NCBI GenBank assembly: GCA_040388605.1
Contig: JAZKBN010000023.1
Location: 1 to 57,335, forward strand
DNA: 57,335 nt
Source of the DNA: JAZKBN01 sp040388605
Lineage (GTDB): Bacteria > Bacteroidota > Bacteroidia > Cytophagales > Flexibacteraceae
Direction: 5' to 3'
Shown in pieces: positions 56,523-57,335 of the stretch. Within the stretch, counting starts at the first letter, position 1. Each line of letters opens with the position of its first letter. Position numbers and translations under genes: made by a program. The notes beneath the pieces were generated by a model that saw nothing but the letters and a program-made list of their open reading frames with translations, made no database searches and was not told the origin of the DNA.

Positions 56523-57335
56523 TTATACCTGCAACATACCAACATTATACCGCTTTTCAATAGGGGCATGGTTGGCAGCCTCTATACCCGTACTGATAAC
56601 GCGGCGGGTTTCAAGGGGATCTATAATACCGTCTACCCAAATGCGGGCTGCTGCATAGTATGGCGAAAGCTGCTCATTGTACTGCGCCGTAATTTCATCT
56701 AGCAATTGTTTTTCGGCTTCCGGGGTAATGGTTTCCCCTTTTGATTTTAAGCCGGCCACTTTTATTTGCAGCAGGGTTTTGGCGGCGGCGGCACCGCTCA
56801 TTACAGCCATCTGGGCAGTGGGCCAGGCATATATCAGTCGCGGATCATAAGCCTTGCCGCACATGGCGTAATTGCCGGCCCCGTAGCTGTTACCGACAAG
56901 TATAGTAAACTTCGGTACCACGGAGTTAGCCATGGCATTCACCATTTTAGCACCATCCTTTATAATGCCTCCCTGCTCAGACCTGCTGCCGACCATAAAG
57001 CCTGTAACATCCTGTAAAAACAGGAGCGGGATTTTCTTTTGGTTGCAGTTCATAATAAAGCGCGCTGCCTTGTCGGCGGAATCTGAATAGATAACGCCGC
57101 CCATTTGCATTTCGCCTTTCTTGCTTTTTACCATTTTGCGCTGGTTGGCTACTATGCCTATGGCCCAGCCGTCTATTCGGGCAAGTCCGCAGAGAATAGA
57201 TTTACCGTAAAGCTCTTTATACTGCTCAAACTCCGAGTTATCGGTAATGCGGCGAATAATATCGAGCATATCGTAAGGCTTGGTACGATCTGCGGGTATA
57301 AGGCTGTATATTTCCTCAGGGTCAAGGTTAGGGAC
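56523..57335 (-). CDS. Acyl-CoA carboxylase carboxyltransferase subunit (C-terminal part)
   Basis: The beta subunit transfers carboxyl from biotin to an acyl-CoA. The frame is open from the window edge (57335) to the stop at 56523, 270 residues, so the N-terminal half lies outside. It contains FLQDVTGFMVGSRSEQGGI and GNSYGAGNYAMCGKAYDPRLIYAW, which fit the methylcrotonyl-CoA/propionyl-CoA carboxylase class, and ends IIDPLETRRVISTG. Substrate choice cannot be fixed from the visible part. An ATG at 57269 is internal, not the true start. Confidence 0.93.
   Translation of the reverse strand, partial: VPNLDPEEIYSLIPADRTKPYDMLDIIRRITDNSEFEQYKELYGKSILCGLARIDGWAIGIVANQRKMVKSKKGEMQMGGVIYSDSADKAARFIMNCNQKKIPLLFLQDVTGFMVGSRSEQGGIIKDGAKMVNAMANSVVPKFTILVGNSYGAGNYAMCGKAYDPRLIYAWPTAQMAVMSGAAAAKTLLQIKVAGLKSKGETITPEAEKQLLDEITAQYNEQLSPYYAAARIWVDGIIDPLETRRVISTGIEAANHAPIEKRYNVGMLQV

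Noticed and set aside
1..57335. tRNA or rRNA genes
   Set aside because: No T-loop-like GTTCGANTC signal with matching acceptor stem, and no rRNA-like sequence, was found in the gaps.
1..57335. CRISPR array, transposase, integrase or prophage genes
   Set aside because: No regularly spaced repeats of 24-40 nt and no proteins of these types were seen.

Overview
The window looks like a metagenome-assembled or draft scaffold from a Bacteroidota bacterium, probably of the Sphingobacteriia/Chitinophagia/Flavobacteriia breadth; finer placement is not possible by eye. Support: several exact Bacteroidota-type -7 elements (TAnnTTTG) sit upstream of genes, recognisable Shine-Dalgarno sequences are scarce, and many products are families typical of the phylum (DUF4175 protein, TamB-like AsmA protein, 79-aa partner overlapping an ECF sigma gene, short-form pterin dehydratase, YD-like lipoproteins). 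A run of 10 N at 25635-25644 marks an assembly join inside gcvP.

Layout. 1-2.7 kb: a membrane protein / winged-helix regulator / DUF4153-4173-like membrane protein operon. 2.9-8.7 kb: a giant DUF4175 protein, a YheT-type hydrolase and thiamine-monophosphate kinase. 8.8-23.4 kb (minus strand): an orphan multipass protein, TamB-like envelope protein, sialate O-acetylesterase, SnoaL-like protein, secreted protein, GT4 glycosyltransferase and a double-domain M16 peptidase. 23.9-26.9 kb: glycine dehydrogenase (gcvP), interrupted by a 140-nt unrelated stretch plus the N gap. 27.4-33.6 kb (plus): tatA, gatA, an MltD-like transglycosylase, glutamate dehydrogenase and an SDR oxidoreductase. 33.7-36.2 kb (minus): orphan membrane protein and an ECF sigma factor with overlapping small partner. 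36.7-43.1 kb (plus): aroA, two paralogous lipoproteins, a Cys-rich lipoprotein coupled to an outer-membrane-barrel protein with an extra C-terminal domain, and a PPK2 kinase. 43.2-47.8 kb (minus): GT-C-like membrane protein, ribonuclease Y, a candidate 6S RNA, ZapA and a ZapB-like coiled-coil protein. 48-55.2 kb (plus): rpmH (52 aa), rnpA with a long N-terminal extension, a TPR protein, a RelE-type toxin-antitoxin pair, and mrdA-rodA. 55.2-57.3 kb: a repeat- and palindrome-rich gap with a small ORF, then a secreted protein, pterin dehydratase and the C-terminal part of an acyl-CoA carboxylase carboxyltransferase running off the window.

Most of the window is housekeeping: cell-wall elongation (PBP2/RodA), division (ZapA), RNA processing (RNase Y, RnpA, 6S), translation (L34, GatA), amino-acid metabolism (GcvP, Gdh, AroA) and envelope functions. 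I see no CRISPR array, prophage, transposase, secretion cluster or clear defence system beyond the toxin-antitoxin pair. The strongest leads are the candidate 6S RNA between zapA and rny, the chimeric join in gcvP, the unusual barrel-linker-sandwich protein at 41 kb, and the palindromic region at 55.2-55.8 kb. I do not claim a new system.
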